From Pediococcus damnosus (GTDB lineage Bacteria > Bacillota > Bacilli > Lactobacillales > Lactobacillaceae), in the NCBI RefSeq assembly GCF_001437255.1, contig NZ_JQBD01000011.1:3089-47174 (forward strand): DNA of 44,086 bases, read 5' to 3'. This document shows positions 43,990 to 44,086 of this stretch, piece by piece. A program made the position numbers and the translations under genes. The first letter of the stretch is position 1. Every line of letters begins with the position of its first letter. The notes beneath the pieces are model-generated. The model had not been told where the DNA came from and ran no database searches. It saw only the letters and a list, made by a program, of their open reading frames with translations.

Positions 43990-44086
43990 ATGCAAAAGAA
44001 TAAAGCTGTTTTGATTGGTGCCGGCTTATCCAATATGGCCGCTGCTGTTTATCTGATTCGGTAACGTCAAAAGTTCTATGAAAACC
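43990..44086 (+). pseudogene. Second oleate hydratase-like gene, 5' fragment stopped after 24 codons
   Basis: A GGGGGAA site precedes ATG 43990, and the first 24 codons give VLIGAGLSNMAAAVYLIR, the FAD-binding start of an oleate hydratase and closer to the L. plantarum enzyme than the copy at 38438. The next codon is TAA (44062-44064), where the family has Asp-Gly. The remaining bases do not continue the family sequence in any frame, so the gene is cut by an insertion or rearrangement, or the sequence ends in a repeat. The window stops 22 bp later. Confidence 0.6.

Overview
The window reads as chromosome of a low-GC Gram-positive lactic acid bacterium of the family Lactobacillaceae. Reasons: the gene order clpP / rpoN / cggR-gap-pgk-tpiA-eno / secG-rnr-smpB / ung-tsaE / murB / cdaA-cdaR-glmM / glmS resembles that of Lactiplantibacillus plantarum and relatives (recalled, not searched); the tmRNA tag reads AKNNNNSYALAA, as in lactobacilli; many genes have strong GGAGG-type ribosome sites and several begin with UUG; CtsR, CggR and CcpA (cre) type operators are visible. 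I cannot name the species.

Layout. 1-1.1 kb: clpP (minus) under a CtsR box, then tRNA-Arg(CCG) (minus). 1.2-8.5 kb: rpoN, then the central glycolytic cluster cggR-gap-pgk-tpiA-eno with a strong promoter, a cre-like site upstream and a tandem CggR-type operator downstream. 8.5-12 kb: glpK and a CLC H+/Cl- exchanger with a C-terminal TrkA_C-like domain. 12-15.3 kb: secG, rnr, smpB (export, RNA decay and trans-translation; the partner ssrA lies 26 kb away at 41.6 kb). 15.3-19 kb: minus-strand accessory genes (APC permease, GNAT, LURP-one-like protein, Cof-type HAD phosphatase). 19-23.3 kb: ung, tsaE, GNAT, a DEDDh exonuclease, a Gfo/Idh/MocA oxidoreductase and murB. 23.4-29.4 kb: DUF1361 protein, then the c-di-AMP/cell-wall cluster cdaA-cdaR-glmM and glmS; the glmS leader carries four RGACCAA motifs.

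From 29.6 kb the window is more accessory. It holds a secreted GH73 glucosaminidase with GW-like repeats broken by a one-base frameshift, a 414-bp gap with at least one well-formed putative small RNA (promoter plus terminator), an orphan 101-aa gene whose promoter sits in a perfect dyad, tRNA-Asn, an NADH oxidase, a membrane-anchored metzincin convergent with an XRE-type membrane regulator, a second Cof-type HAD phosphatase, a hexapeptide acetyltransferase, a DUF368 membrane protein (possible AUA start), an ArsR regulator with a palindromic operator and a cre site ahead of an oleate hydratase, a LicD-family protein, three very small proteins (54, 49 and 42 aa), ssrA, a SemiSWEET transporter, a small membrane protein and an acidic protein. 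The window ends 24 codons into a second oleate-hydratase-like gene that meets a stop codon.

No CRISPR array, prophage or complete insertion sequence is visible. Most of the window is conserved housekeeping sequence. The best candidates for undescribed biology are the small-RNA region at 30.9-31.3 kb, the dyad-controlled orphan gene beside it, the glmS leader repeats, the metzincin/XRE pair and the cre-controlled 42-aa protein near the end.
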